This document shows positions 30,001 to 38,993 of a DNA stretch of 64,000 nt, one piece after another (position 1 is the first letter of the stretch; each line of letters starts with the position of its first letter). The position numbers and the translations under genes were made by a program. A model generated the notes under the pieces. That model searched no databases. It was not told the origin of the DNA and worked only from the letters and a program-made list of their open reading frames with translations. This DNA comes from Leguminivora glycinivorella. Taxonomy: Eukaryota; Arthropoda; Insecta; Lepidoptera; Tortricidae. Location of the stretch: assembly GCF_023078275.1 (NCBI RefSeq), contig NC_062978.1, positions 20,049,883 to 20,113,882 of the forward strand. The letters run 5' to 3'.

Positions 30001-32221
30001 GAGAAGTACGTCAAGTGAATGTTGGAATCATGTGAAAACCACAGACAACCCAGCAGATGTACTGTCAAGAGGAATAGAACCACGCAAGTTAGAACATCAT
30101 GAGCTATGGTGGAAAGGGCCCAGCTGGCTTCAAAATGAGGAGATACCACATACCAAGACCATAATAGAGAAATGCCAAGAAGTTAAAAATAACCACGTTA
30201 CGATTACAGAAGACAAGAAAGAAAAGAAAATATGGGAAAGATTTTCACGGTTTCAACGCATGATACGGGTTCTGTCGTTTTGCTACAGAATAACACAAAA
30301 AGAACAAAAAGGGAACATGTTAACGTACGTTGAAATACAACAAACAACAGGCAAAATCCTTAAACTAGTACAACAGGAAGCCTTTGCTGAAGAATATGAG
30401 GCATTAAAAAACAATAAACCAGTCACGAAGAAAAGTAAACTGCTGTGTTTGGATCCATTCATAGGAGACGATGGGTTAGTAAGGGTGGGTGGACGACTAC
30501 ACCACTCACAGTTGCCATACAGTCAAAAGCATCCAATTGTTCTACCGCACCACCACCACGTATCCAGAATGCTAATTAATGAAGCACATCTTCAAACGTT
30601 GCACGGTGGGAACAAGTTGACAATGGCAGTCGTAAGGCAGAAGTATTGGATTTTGGGATTAAAAAGAATGACAAAATCTAGCATCCGCAACTGTGTTAAA
30701 TGCATACGGTATAAGGCAGCCACGGCATCACAGAAGATGGGACAGTTACCAGAACCCAGAGTAACTCCGTCTCAAACCTTCAGCCATACTGGTGTCGACA
30801 TGGCAGGACCAATACAAGTAAGGACTACGAAAGGCAGAGGGAATAAAGCTACAAAAGGCTATATCGCAGTATTTGTCTGCCTTGCAACAAAAGCCATACA
30901 CCTAGAACTGGTAGGAGATTTATCCACAGAATCATTCATTGCTGCGTTGATCAGATTTAAAGCAAGACGTGGCCACATATCACATATATACAGCGACAAC
31001 GGAAGAAATTTCGTAGGTGCAGCAAGGATGCTACACACGCAACTATTAGAAATCATGCAATCACCGCACGTCCAAAATGCCGTAACTACGATGGGAACAC
31101 AATGGCATTTCAACCCACCCCTCGCACCTCACTTTGGTGGGATTTGGGAGGCAGGAGTCAAAGCAATGAAGTATCATTTGAAGAGAGTAATAGGAGAGTC
31201 AACATTAACATACGAAGAATTATCCACGCTCTTGAGCCAGGTAGAGAGCTGTCTGAACTCAAGACCCCTTTGCGCACAAAGTGATAACATCAATGACAAC
31301 ACCGTATTAACACCAAGCCATTTTCTCATTGGAAGAGAGGCAGTGGGCATCCCTGATCCAATAAATGATGTTAGCACAAACCTTCAACAGCGATGGAAAT
31401 TGATTCAAAAAATGAAAAAAGATTTCTGGAAAACATGGAGTAGAGACTATTTACATCAACTACAGCAGAGGTATAAGTGGCAACTAGATCAAGGAAATAT
31501 TAACAAAGGAACCGTGGTTCTAATAAAAGACGAAAACGTTACACCGAGTCAATGGCCATTAGCAAAAGTGATAGAAACACACCCAGGAGCTGACGGGAAA
31601 ACAAGAGTGTTAACATTACAAAAAGCACCTGGAAATTGTTTAAAAAGGGCAATCCATAAAGTAATTCCACTACCCAACAACAAGGAAGATATAACAGAGA
31701 CTCAACAGGTCGTCGTCAACAGCAATGTAGCACAACTAACACCAGTCAATGCTACATCAGATCAATCAAACAGAACCGTTACAAAAGAATCACGAAGACA
31801 AAGCAACAAACGCACAGGTAGAAAATACCCTTGGACATTGTTCATAACCCTGTTTACCTGTTTTATAAATATGACAACAGCAACTTACACAATAAAAAAC
31901 ATCAACGAAGGAATTTACGTGGAACACGTAGGGTCAGCGACAATCGACAGAGGAATATTCCGGATTCAAACCAATTACGAAAAAAGTAAAATAGGGAGAG
32001 ATGTTGAAGATATTCGAGGAATCACCGCACAATTCAAACATTACTGTGACGCAGTAACAAAAACTAATACGGAAATTCACTGTGCCCAATTATATCACCA
32101 GTTGTATGAAGGGCAAGAAAGACTAGAGGAAATCACTAATTTGATCTTGAATATAGGACAAATCAGAAAAAAAAAGAGGATTATTCGGCCAAATGTTGAC
32201 GTCAATATTCGGGGTAAATGA
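27020..32221 (+). CDS. pol: BEL/Pao Gag C-terminus plus Pol polyprotein, running into Env
   Basis: 1733 codons are counted from the first ATG, although the frame is open further upstream. In order (approximate residues): Gag capsid remainder 1-150; three Cys/His zinc knuckles 168-235 (CWYCHNEDHKIYSC, CYNC, CHFC); aspartic protease with CDQGSEASF near 310; reverse transcriptase with KLRVVFDASS near 593, MADLEKMYR near 640 and catalytic YVDD near 717; RNase H with GFCDAS near 890 and YTDSMITIGW; integrase zinc site H-H-C-C 1190-1230; integrase core with GVDMAG (1258), SDNG (1323) and the Glu of GGIWEAG (1376); and a C-terminal integrase-associated domain to about 1550. All catalytic residues that I can check are present. 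The frame then continues without a stop into a hydrophobic signal-like segment near 1605 and the first part of an envelope-like protein, ending out of phase just after a Lys/Arg-rich site. Confidence 0.92.
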   Translation: MQYLKTHLKGEPARMIQQLNISENNYDTAWELLTQRYENERLISSKFIDKLLDLPTIERPSAIKIKNMFDTIKESLAALTNQGVITSHWDPILTRIISRKWDTETNNIYELALEIPNKNQSLTDMMGFMEKRFKCLETAAQITSTQTPKGNRLTILPSVQSDQAHGKKCWYCHNEDHKIYSCANFKLLSIPERLKVIRDRKICYNCINHDSAEKCNSTVLCHFCNKLHHSMIHINPPGNGIKLRSDEMRNQRGLRFQPQYREGQNKDRRVQRMTTHTATTAEDSKKTTLLATALVETSTYYGEPRLLRVLCDQGSEASFCTEEVAQMLSYPRQKIYTQVKGIGDEQPKESKHCITITIKPRFPSQYKLPVTLIVLPKLTSVLPRQDIPQVNSKKIENKVIADPTYYKKGPIDVILGAQEYSQFLREGFEKVETNMIAQETEFGWILSGWRITNIVNPMKVLCMTSFNEEIKQLTDFWELEEVPRNIELKEEDRICEEYFSKSTVRGKDGAYTVRIPLKNPNLEYGETRNKAAARLFQLEKSFKRNDVLRSQYNEFMAEYLRMGHMKKLNKAEYGKGKFYIPHHAVIRDDSLTTKLRVVFDASSKEKGYLSLNENMYKGPRLQQDISDILLRWRKHEVAFMADLEKMYRFIKIHQSDLKYQRILWRWSTSDPIEEYALTTVTYGTASAPYLAVRTLQQLARDEQESYPLASKTTLHDFYVDDILSGADSEEKAKILQDQLINMLNAGGFNLRKWSSNNIELLNNIPEGSRKDDMIKLPQHETRKSLGVMWSPAEDNFHFQIKITNTEKLTKRFLLSEISKIFDPMGWLAPIIIGMKLLIQELWSNAIDWDTPVDEAIKKRWEEFYTQIKTIETIRIPRWIKHKTTTIELHGFCDASEKAYGTVIYSRIKMNGQYYVSLLQAKSKVAPKKTKSTLPRLELCAAHLLSKLIIKVKDGLDCENVTIHCYTDSMITIGWIKGEAGKWQTFVANRVSEIQRSTSSECWNHVKTTDNPADVLSRGIEPRKLEHHELWWKGPSWLQNEEIPHTKTIIEKCQEVKNNHVTITEDKKEKKIWERFSRFQRMIRVLSFCYRITQKEQKGNMLTYVEIQQTTGKILKLVQQEAFAEEYEALKNNKPVTKKSKLLCLDPFIGDDGLVRVGGRLHHSQLPYSQKHPIVLPHHHHVSRMLINEAHLQTLHGGNKLTMAVVRQKYWILGLKRMTKSSIRNCVKCIRYKAATASQKMGQLPEPRVTPSQTFSHTGVDMAGPIQVRTTKGRGNKATKGYIAVFVCLATKAIHLELVGDLSTESFIAALIRFKARRGHISHIYSDNGRNFVGAARMLHTQLLEIMQSPHVQNAVTTMGTQWHFNPPLAPHFGGIWEAGVKAMKYHLKRVIGESTLTYEELSTLLSQVESCLNSRPLCAQSDNINDNTVLTPSHFLIGREAVGIPDPINDVSTNLQQRWKLIQKMKKDFWKTWSRDYLHQLQQRYKWQLDQGNINKGTVVLIKDENVTPSQWPLAKVIETHPGADGKTRVLTLQKAPGNCLKRAIHKVIPLPNNKEDITETQQVVVNSNVAQLTPVNATSDQSNRTVTKESRRQSNKRTGRKYPWTLFITLFTCFINMTTATYTIKNINEGIYVEHVGSATIDRGIFRIQTNYEKSKIGRDVEDIRGITAQFKHYCDAVTKTNTEIHCAQLYHQLYEGQERLEEITNLILNIGQIRKKKRIIRPNVDVNIRGK

Positions 32222-33626
32222 CGAGGTCTACAAAGACATAGATACGTTACAAGGGAACCAAAACAAGCTGATAGAGGCCGCCAATCATCAAACCAAATTC
32301 ATGATATCAACCATCGCAACAGTCAACCAAACAGAAGAAAGAATAGTAAAGAAGCTAGAAACATTTCAGACCAAGTTAAATCAAGCAATACAATATATGA
32401 ATAATGTGAACAAATGGTACAAAAGAATAGATATCAATCGCGTAAACATCAACATTTTTCACATGTATCAACTCGCAGCACACTACATAGATGAGGTTAT
32501 AGAACACTACGCCAGACTTCAAGAAGCATATTTACATCAAGGAACGATCTATGATGTACTACAACTTAAAGAAGTTAACCAAATTCTGACAAACGCCAAT
32601 AGCAAGCTACCAACGAAGCTAAGAATAGTGCAAAATCAACTAATAGATACGAAGGTCACAGAAAACTCAACATACATAAAAGTATATGGGTATTTCGCAT
32701 TACAAGATATAACTAAATACACTTTGATTCACGTGACACCAGTACCAAAGCAAGATAAAAAAGGAAAAGTATACAGTTTAGAAGTATATCACAACATAAT
32801 TGCGATCGATTACAATAATGAAAATTACTTCGAACTAGAGACAGAAGAATTTAAAGCATGCCTCAGAAAGAATACCGAATACATTTGTTACCCGACATCA
32901 GTAAAAAATATGCAGGAGAATAAGAATTGCATTATTGATCTATTATTTAAGGGAACTGAGATGGTCAACTGTAACACGAGAGAACTGAACCTAACAACAA
33001 CTGTATGGAAACAATTATATATGCCAAACACTTGGCTAATCATGACAGCAGAGTCAGTAAAAGCGTCAATCATTTGCGATGGAGAAAGAGAAGAAATTAT
33101 GATCCAGAACACAGCTGTCATCCATATTGCAGAAAACTGTATTATCAAAACAAGAAGAAACATTCTAGCAGCAAGAAGAGCTAACTCAATATCGGTGTTA
33201 GCAACGTTCTCAAGACAAGCCAACTTTTCATTGAATACAAACGAAACAACCAATCAAATAGAAGATTTAACCAGAGATGAGGAAGTTCTTGACAGCTCCA
33301 GAGACATATTTAAACATCTCACTAGTAACGAAAATTTACTCCAAAAACAATTAGACAATACAATTTGGAAACAGATACAAAATAACTCAGTAGCAATCAG
33401 TCTCGGTTCGTCATTAGCAGTCTTTAGTTTAATGATACTAACAGTTTGTTATGGTCCACAGGTCCTGGTACACATCCGTTCCTGCACAACCAGTCCGCAG
33501 TCTGCTCCGCTGCCCGCCGCCCCCGCCAGGTCGGCTCCACCGAAACCCAAGCGCCACAAAACAAACCCGACGAACAACAGCAGCCAGTTTGAAGAAATAG
33601 AGTTACGTCCGATACAGCCGCTGTAA
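32193..33626 (+). CDS. env: Envelope-like protein, membrane-anchored part (F-type)
   Basis: 477 codons from the first ATG, but the frame is open upstream and the ATG is probably not a true start. Its N-terminal part lies in the preceding frame (about 31834-32190), which has a signal-like hydrophobic segment. The frames cross at an A run (about 32165-32173) beside a Lys/Arg-rich, furin-like site. This part has a helical region rich in N and Q (residues 1-110); a Cys cluster near 220-325 (ACLRKNTEYICYP, NKNCIIDLLFKG, VNC, IICDG, ENCIIK) in the pattern that I recall for baculovirus F and gypsy-type Env; a transmembrane segment near 402-420 (ISLGSSLAVFSLMILTV); and a Pro-rich cytoplasmic tail ending at 33626, 43 bp before the 3' LTR. 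The role would be membrane fusion. The broken frame argues that this copy cannot make it. Confidence 0.72.
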   Translation: MLTSIFGVNDEVYKDIDTLQGNQNKLIEAANHQTKFMISTIATVNQTEERIVKKLETFQTKLNQAIQYMNNVNKWYKRIDINRVNINIFHMYQLAAHYIDEVIEHYARLQEAYLHQGTIYDVLQLKEVNQILTNANSKLPTKLRIVQNQLIDTKVTENSTYIKVYGYFALQDITKYTLIHVTPVPKQDKKGKVYSLEVYHNIIAIDYNNENYFELETEEFKACLRKNTEYICYPTSVKNMQENKNCIIDLLFKGTEMVNCNTRELNLTTTVWKQLYMPNTWLIMTAESVKASIICDGEREEIMIQNTAVIHIAENCIIKTRRNILAARRANSISVLATFSRQANFSLNTNETTNQIEDLTRDEEVLDSSRDIFKHLTSNENLLQKQLDNTIWKQIQNNSVAISLGSSLAVFSLMILTVCYGPQVLVHIRSCTTSPQSAPLPAAPARSAPPKPKRHKTNPTNNSSQFEEIELRPIQPL

Positions 33627-33669
33627 AGCAGCTTCCCATCACTCCCGCTGCCGTCGAGAGTCGCCAGGA
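33627..33669 (+). other. Env stop to 3' LTR interval, weak polypurine tract
   Basis: The short interval ends GTCGAGAGTCGCCAGGA just before the LTR TGTTTAGACA. Only AGGA and GAGAG are purine-rich, so the plus-strand primer is poorly defined in this copy. Confidence 0.4.
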
Positions 33670-34332
33670 TGTTTAGACAACAGATTTCGTCAGCACATCG
33701 CGCTGATCCGCGCAAATCAATCTAGGGCATAAGCCAGCACAAACATAGTGTAGTAGTTGCACTTTACACGGATGGAATACAAATAAGATTTACATATGTG
33801 TGCTATAGGTAATATTGTGTATATAAGGAAATATAATTTGTAAATAAATCAGATACCAATTGTCCGTTGGTGTTTCACTACCTCCATACCTAAAACCTCT
33901 GCTTGCTCAGGGCGACACTCTGAGAGTAGAGACTCCCATCCATCACCTTTTTACAGGTACCCTTGCTGTGGCATTCTTATGCCACACGACGACCGACGAC
34001 GACCGATTAAGGCTAAAGGAGTCTTCTCCTTTAGCCTTAATCGGTCGTCTGAGCCTGGGCGATCGGCAGCAAGTATCCATCCAACCACCTTGATCCCCCC
34101 CCGTAGGGAATCCGTCTGTTACCGATAGGTCTCCCGGTACAGACATCCTTGTCATAGAATAAGTTAGGGCTAGGGAAGTAGGGACTTAGGCCAATAGGAT
34201 CCCTTGCTATCGCCTCCCACCTTATTTTATGCAGTCTGTGCAGGCACATGCAACGCCTAAGTACCATTTGATTCCATATCATTTCAGTCCATTTAGTAAT
34301 CCAGGTACTCGGCCTTAGCGTGTGGCTGTACA
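33670..34332 (+). repeat. 3' LTR of the BEL/Pao element
   Basis: 663 bp. It is identical by eye to the 5' LTR except that the four bases AAGA after GTGGCAT are replaced by a longer double-hairpin stretch (33975-34025). Confidence 0.93.
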
Positions 34333-34336
34333 AGTG

Positions 34337-34479
34337 AGAATGTCTACCTCGGCGGGTGAGACACCCAAATCTCACCCATCATCTACGTACTGACACTACT
34401 GACTAGCCTCACGGTAAACTCATGAAATCTTGTGTTGTGGGATCTCAGACCGCGATTTATTTTTATACCAAAGTAATAC
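34337..34479. other. Short spacer
   Basis: Original flank of the BEL insertion. Nothing is recognised. Confidence 0.4.
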
Positions 34480-34600
34480 AAAAGAACACACGTAACTCAG
34501 GAACAAATTTGCTCATCACACAAATAAATGCCCCGGGATTTGAACCGGAATCACGTACCCGTTTTATGGGTTAACAAGTAAGTACTTAAGGACGACGATG
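34480..34600 (-). repeat. tRNA-derived SINE fragment (minus)
   Basis: The minus strand reads CCGGTTCAAATCCCGGGG (B-box type), then GCATTTATTTGTGTGATGAG and TTTGTTCCTGAGTTACG, the same succession as in the SINE at 42570-42712. The 5' A-box part is eroded. Confidence 0.6.
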
Positions 34601-35850
34601 GTAGTGATCTGCGAGCACGGCAGTGCCCCCGCTAAGGTGATGATATTTATTTCTTAGGACCAGTTGGATCAACACAGTTAACAGAGACATCAACGTTATG
34701 CGGCAGAAGTCTATTGAGATTCCTATACCAAAAAAAATGCGAACCGCTAAATACGGTAACGGACGGTTTGGTGCAACTGGCCCTTAGTCCTGCAAATTAC
34801 GGTGATAACTTACAGTGAAATGATTGCATTCGTTATACGTAAATAGACGTTTAAATTTTTTAAGCCAAACAATATCAACTCCTATAAATTTGGAAGCCGA
34901 TTCAGGAATAAACTTAGCCAAAATTATGAACATCGCGCGCGAAGTTGCTCAAGAAGTCATTTTGCTAATGGATGATGTCTTTATTGATACCGACTAAAGT
35001 TGTATTGTTGCTAACAATTTCTTAAATTATATATTTGTCTTTGCTGGCATAAATAAAAAGGCCTTCAATTTACTGGCGTTCAAATTCTTTAGTATTATTC
35101 TGAATTGACAAATTACAAGATGTTTTGTGTAGGTCAGAATTGGATGTCAAATGTGAGCTGCTTTACTAAAACAGCTTTGTATACCCAAGATAAATATAAC
35201 TAATAAAATTACTGTATTTTGGAGGTGTGATTCTGACAGACGGTCACAGAAGCTAAGCTTCAGACACCCCTCATGTCCTGTCATTTTAATGATCCAAATA
35301 TTTAAAATCTGCACTAAATCCGACACAGTACCTACCGAATCAGAACTTGATGGCAGATATTTACGTTCACCTTGACATCTACAACGACCGTATAAAACTC
35401 AAATTCCCACAACATAGACATACTATTAAATTGTTATGGCCATAGATGTAGAAACGCATACAGCGTGTAAGCGTAATACAGGCGATAAATTAAACCAGGC
35501 ACAGAACTCATTAGCGTTATCATTAATTGAGTTACTTAATTCACCCCATAATTAATTTTAGAAAATTTTCTTAGCGGCAATGTACTGTAAATATGGTTGC
35601 GATAACAGGCAATGACAGCTTTCTACAAGCGTTTAATGCGAGTGTGTTTGCACTATTTGCATTACATTGCGGGCCGAATTACTAGTATTTTGTATGGATA
35701 TTTTTTTACTCTGTATAGACGTAGTCTATTTTACCAGGAAGGTTTGAAGTAACTAAAATAACTTAATGTCAAGCAGGCAGGCAGGATTAGAGATGACTGA
35801 TATATTTACTACACTCGATCTTCAATCACTACCGCGGCACCACTTTTCCC
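34601..35850. other. Unassigned DNA
   Basis: A short motif GAGCACGGCAGTGCCCCCGC (34613-34632) recurs at 52261 and is probably a dispersed repeat. No gene is recognised in the remaining 1.2 kb. Confidence 0.45.
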
Positions 35851-35853
35851 TTA

Positions 35854-35993
35854 CGCCGTGTCTTGCGTGGGCGACGGTCGGGCGACCGTCGCCATCGCGT
35901 CTCATACTTCCATGTCGATAAGGTTTGATTTCGTATGCGTCGCATCGCCGTCGCGCGACCATCGCGCGACCGTCGCCCACGCAAGCCACGGCG
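35854..35993. mobile_element. PIF/Harbinger-like MITE, CGCCGTG family, copy 1
   Basis: The ends CGCCGTGTCTTGCGTGGGCG and CGCCCACGCAAGCCACGGCG are inverted copies, flanked by TTA on both sides (35851-35853, 35994-35996). The second copy (38719-38868) is also flanked by TTA. A 3-bp TTA duplication fits PIF/Harbinger. The 140-bp body is very GC-rich with repeated GTCGCGCGAC motifs, in sharp contrast to its surroundings. Confidence 0.75.
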
Positions 35994-35996
35994 TTA

Positions 35997-37551
35997 TTGT
36001 CAATGTAAATATTTTTATGAAATTTATATGAATGTTTGTCAACCAGCTCAAATGTGAAAAAGTGGTGCCACAATGACGTGACATACCGTGACATCTAGGG
36101 GTTTCAACAATCTATGGTTGTTGCAAGTGACATGCAAAGTTACACTGCTGTACAGCGTGCCTTATTGGTATACTTTATGGTTTGAAACCGTTTGTATTAG
36201 TTGTATTTGTAATTATTTGTGCAGTACCGGGAGCGTAAGCTGCATCGGACACCAATGGATTTATCGTTTGAGGTCCGCACAAGGAAGGCGGCTTTGTCTT
36301 TGAGACAACAAACGGACGGACCGAGGAAACTGTAAAGAAATGGTATTGTTTATTGTTATCTTATTTGTATTGACGGGCTTAGAACAGAGGAAAGTCGTAT
36401 TGGCGAATAAAGTTTGGATTTTTCTACTAAAAGTATTAGAGACATTTCGAGATATTATTTTTTCAATTGATTAAATTCATTATGTACTACTGGGGTAAGC
36501 TATGGGGATAAGGGCAGTGAGTATGTACTTTTGTTTGAGCCGATGCCGCAGTGCAGTGCGTCGGGAATGTTCGCGCATGCGCGCGTGGATGGTTTCCAGT
36601 TCATTCTTGCGCGCGCGGTGCGCGGCATATTTGCGCCGCCTGCGTGGCAGTCTCTCGGCCGTCTTAGCTGATCGTGAGATAGTCAGCTCCTCTCCCTCGA
36701 CCACTGACAAACTAACAACATACTCATACTGAAATTCAGATCTAACTTGTAGGTTAAGTAGTTTTATTTTTATTACCGTTGCAGTTGTACAAGGCAAAAA
36801 AACGAAGAATACGGCTTTTGCTGAACCAAAGATTCCCTTTGGTAGGATTGGTCCTTAGGGCCCAAGAATGGATTTTCGAAGTGGGGCCACCGTGATTTTT
36901 GATGTTAGTTTTTTGAGGTTTTGGTAGCTTCTGCTCTGGAGGAAAATAGGGTCTCAATCTATATAGTGGTATTCATTATGCTACTATTCCAAGTTGGTAC
37001 CATATTTGTATGACTTAAGGATGTCAAATACATTATAGGACCCATATGTGCACGAGGAAGATGTTAAACTTCGTAAAATAAAAAATAAGTAAAGATTACA
37101 GTACCTATTTATTTAAAAAAAATCTAACACAAAAAAATCCGAAAAATTGGCACGATGGTTCCTAGGATCCTAGCCCTCGTCTTCAAATAACTCTAAATCC
37201 AATTCTATATCATCTTCGATATGAATGCTTCGCGGTCCATTACACTGTAACAAAAAATAAAACAATGATTATCCAAAAAAGTTGAAACAAACCAGCAAGC
37301 AAACTAAAAGTGACAGTTATTCAAACACTAATATACCTAGAATTATCACAGTTGCCATTACTGGTCTTGCATAGGAGTGTGCATGGCATTCCTTCTCGTC
37401 TACAAGAACAACGGCCTCTACAGCCTGTTCTTATACATCCACATTTTACCAGCTCTCATATGGACAACCCAGCACATTATCTGGGATGCGGCGCGAGGGT
37501 TAGGGTTCTAATAATTGATTGACTGCAGTCAATTCATTCAATTATTATTAG
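35997..37551. other. Unassigned DNA with one Arg-rich open frame
   Basis: A minus frame of 105 codons (36480-36797) encodes an Arg-rich stretch (RLPRRRRKYAAHRARKN, MREHSRRTALRHRLKQ) in a GC-rich patch at 36540-36720. I do not recognise it, and both strands are open there, which suggests composition rather than coding. Nothing else is seen. Confidence 0.4.
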
Positions 37552-38287
37552 CCTAGGCGACATTATGGGATATTATGCAATATGACTGTTCATTCTGAAA
37601 GAACAAAACGCATTGTATGCATAAAACTCACGAAAATAGTTGGGTACCAATGCTTTTTTTTACAACAATAAAATACGTACATGCAAAAAGTCACGCCCCT
37701 ACTAAGCAGAGTACATGTACTCTGCTTAGTAGGGGCGTGACTTTTTTACCCAACTATTTTCTTGCGTTTTATGCATACAAATCGTTATGTTCTTTCAGAA
37801 TGACCAGTCATATTGCATAATATCCCATAATGAATAATGGGCTATTCGGATAATTGACGGACAACCACTTGACTATCCGGCACAACAATTGTTTAAGAAG
37901 CACAAAATACTTACTCTGCCGTGTGTACACATATTCAACATTATAAACAATCAAACAGTGCGCGACGCCCCCGGCTCCTAGCCCCGAGGCGCCGACTCGC
38001 TAAAAGTCACGGCGGTCACTCAGCATCATGGGGCCAACCTTGTACAACTCACTACCCTCAGATATAACAAATTTGAAAAGTGACCACATATTTAAAAACA
38101 AACTTAAACTGCTACTCACAGAAAAGGCATACTATAGCATCGATGAATGTATATTATCTAAGTGTTAAATTAAAATGATAATTAACTTTATAATTTATAT
38201 TTTTTAAACATTGTGTATAAATATGACCTGTAAAATACTTTTTTACCAATAAAGATCTGTATTCTGTATTCTGTAATGTCGCCTAGG
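37552..38287. mobile_element. Palindromic MITE split by a LINE tail
   Basis: The left arm begins CCTAGGCGACATTATGGGAT. The right arm runs back through ATAATATCCCATAATG to 37832, is interrupted, and resumes at 38275 as AATGTCGCCTAGG. Most of the arms pair almost perfectly, including a perfect inner block AAAGTCACGCCCCTACTAAG with its mirror image around GTACATGTAC (37687-37746). Without the insertion the element is about 290 bp. Confidence 0.8.
37833..38274 (+). pseudogene. LINE 3' end inserted in the MITE
   Basis: The frame from about 38016 to 38168 reads RRSLSIMGPTLYNSLPSDIT, then NLKSDHIFKNKLKLLLTEKA and YYSIDECILSKC, stop. This GPxLYNSLP…FKxxLKxxL pattern is the C-terminus of LINE reverse-transcriptase proteins as I know them. 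It is followed by a 3' UTR with CAATAAAGATCTG and a (TGTATTC)n tail. AATG flanks the insert on both sides (37829-37832 and 38275-38278). About 442 bp, strongly 5'-truncated, with no RT domain. Confidence 0.75.
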
Positions 38288-38715
38288 TTTCGTTGCAAGC
38301 GTGACGTATAGTGATTGCCCTGTTGTTTGGCTCACACTTTGTCACAGAGGTATTACTAGTGAACCTTACCATGCCTTCCATAACTTTGAGGTGAAACTGC
38401 ACGAGTCTACACAAAACGTGCCGTGAGGTCTGGCATTTACCACTGGCCTGGCGTTTGCTAAGTCCCTGCATCTGGACAAGTGGTCAATCACTAAGGGTTT
38501 ATTTACATGGCAAGTGAACTCGCATACGATTTTAGTTATTTATGTGAATAACTCATCTATTTTAGGTAGTTGGAAATAAAATACTGCCTTCGGTAACCTG
38601 CTGTCGTCCATGCGTGAGACGTGGCCATTCAATCTAAGCTGATGTTATGAGCGCTTCTATACCTGGCAAGCCGGTACGCCGTATCACTTCTGTATTTGGA
38701 ATTCGATCCTGCCAC
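38288..38715. other. Unassigned DNA
   Basis: No gene or bounded repeat is seen. Confidence 0.45.
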
Positions 38716-38718
38716 TTA

Positions 38719-38868
38719 CGCCGTGGCTTGCGTGGGCGACGGTCGCGCGATGGTCGCGCGACGGCGATGCGACGCATACGATATCAAACCTTATCGATAT
38801 GGAAGTAGACGATGCGATGAGACGCGACGGCGACGGTCGCGCGACCGTCGCCCACGCAAGACACGACG
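38719..38868. mobile_element. PIF/Harbinger-like MITE, CGCCGTG family, copy 2
   Basis: TTA|CGCCGTGGCTTGCGTGGGCG at the left and CCCACGCAAGACACGACG|TTA at the right. 150 bp, the same body as copy 1 in reverse orientation. Confidence 0.75.
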
Positions 38869-38912
38869 TTAATACGTAGAATCGATCTTAGATGTTTGAG
38901 GTGGAAAGAGTC

Positions 38913-38993
38913 TCATTTCTTGATATCTAACTTGTAGCAGGACCAAGTTTCTGCTGCATACAGTAACGTTGGCAGCACAATTGCTTTGTGTAC
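38913..38993 (-). pseudogene. LINE RT C-terminal fragment, inverted part
   Basis: The minus strand reads VHKAIVLPTLLYAAETWSCY and KLDIKK, then a stop. AVVLPTLLYGAETW is a hallmark sequence near the end of RTE-like LINE reverse transcriptases (from memory). It lies head-to-head with the plus-strand piece at 38994-39212. Confidence 0.6.

Larger units (their letters stand above)
25376..34336 (+). mobile_element. BEL/Pao LTR retrotransposon with envelope-like gene
   Basis: The element is bounded by LTRs at 25381-25996 and 33670-34332. AGTG (or AAGTG, shifting the end by one base) flanks both sides, a 4-5-bp target duplication. Order: LTR, primer site, gag, protease, RT, RNase H, integrase, envelope-like gene, LTR. 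The BEL/Pao assignment rests on the characteristic Gag, the zinc knuckles, the CDQGSE protease, YVDD reverse transcriptase and integrase order. LTRs match at every position I compared except for one 47-bp rearrangement, so the insertion is young. Two frame changes at homopolymers split Gag and Env; they may be real mutations or base-calling errors. Confidence 0.92.

Noticed and set aside
36480..36797. Arg-rich 105-codon minus frame
   Set aside because: Both strands are open across the same GC-rich patch, so the open frame is explained by composition. No homology that I can recall.
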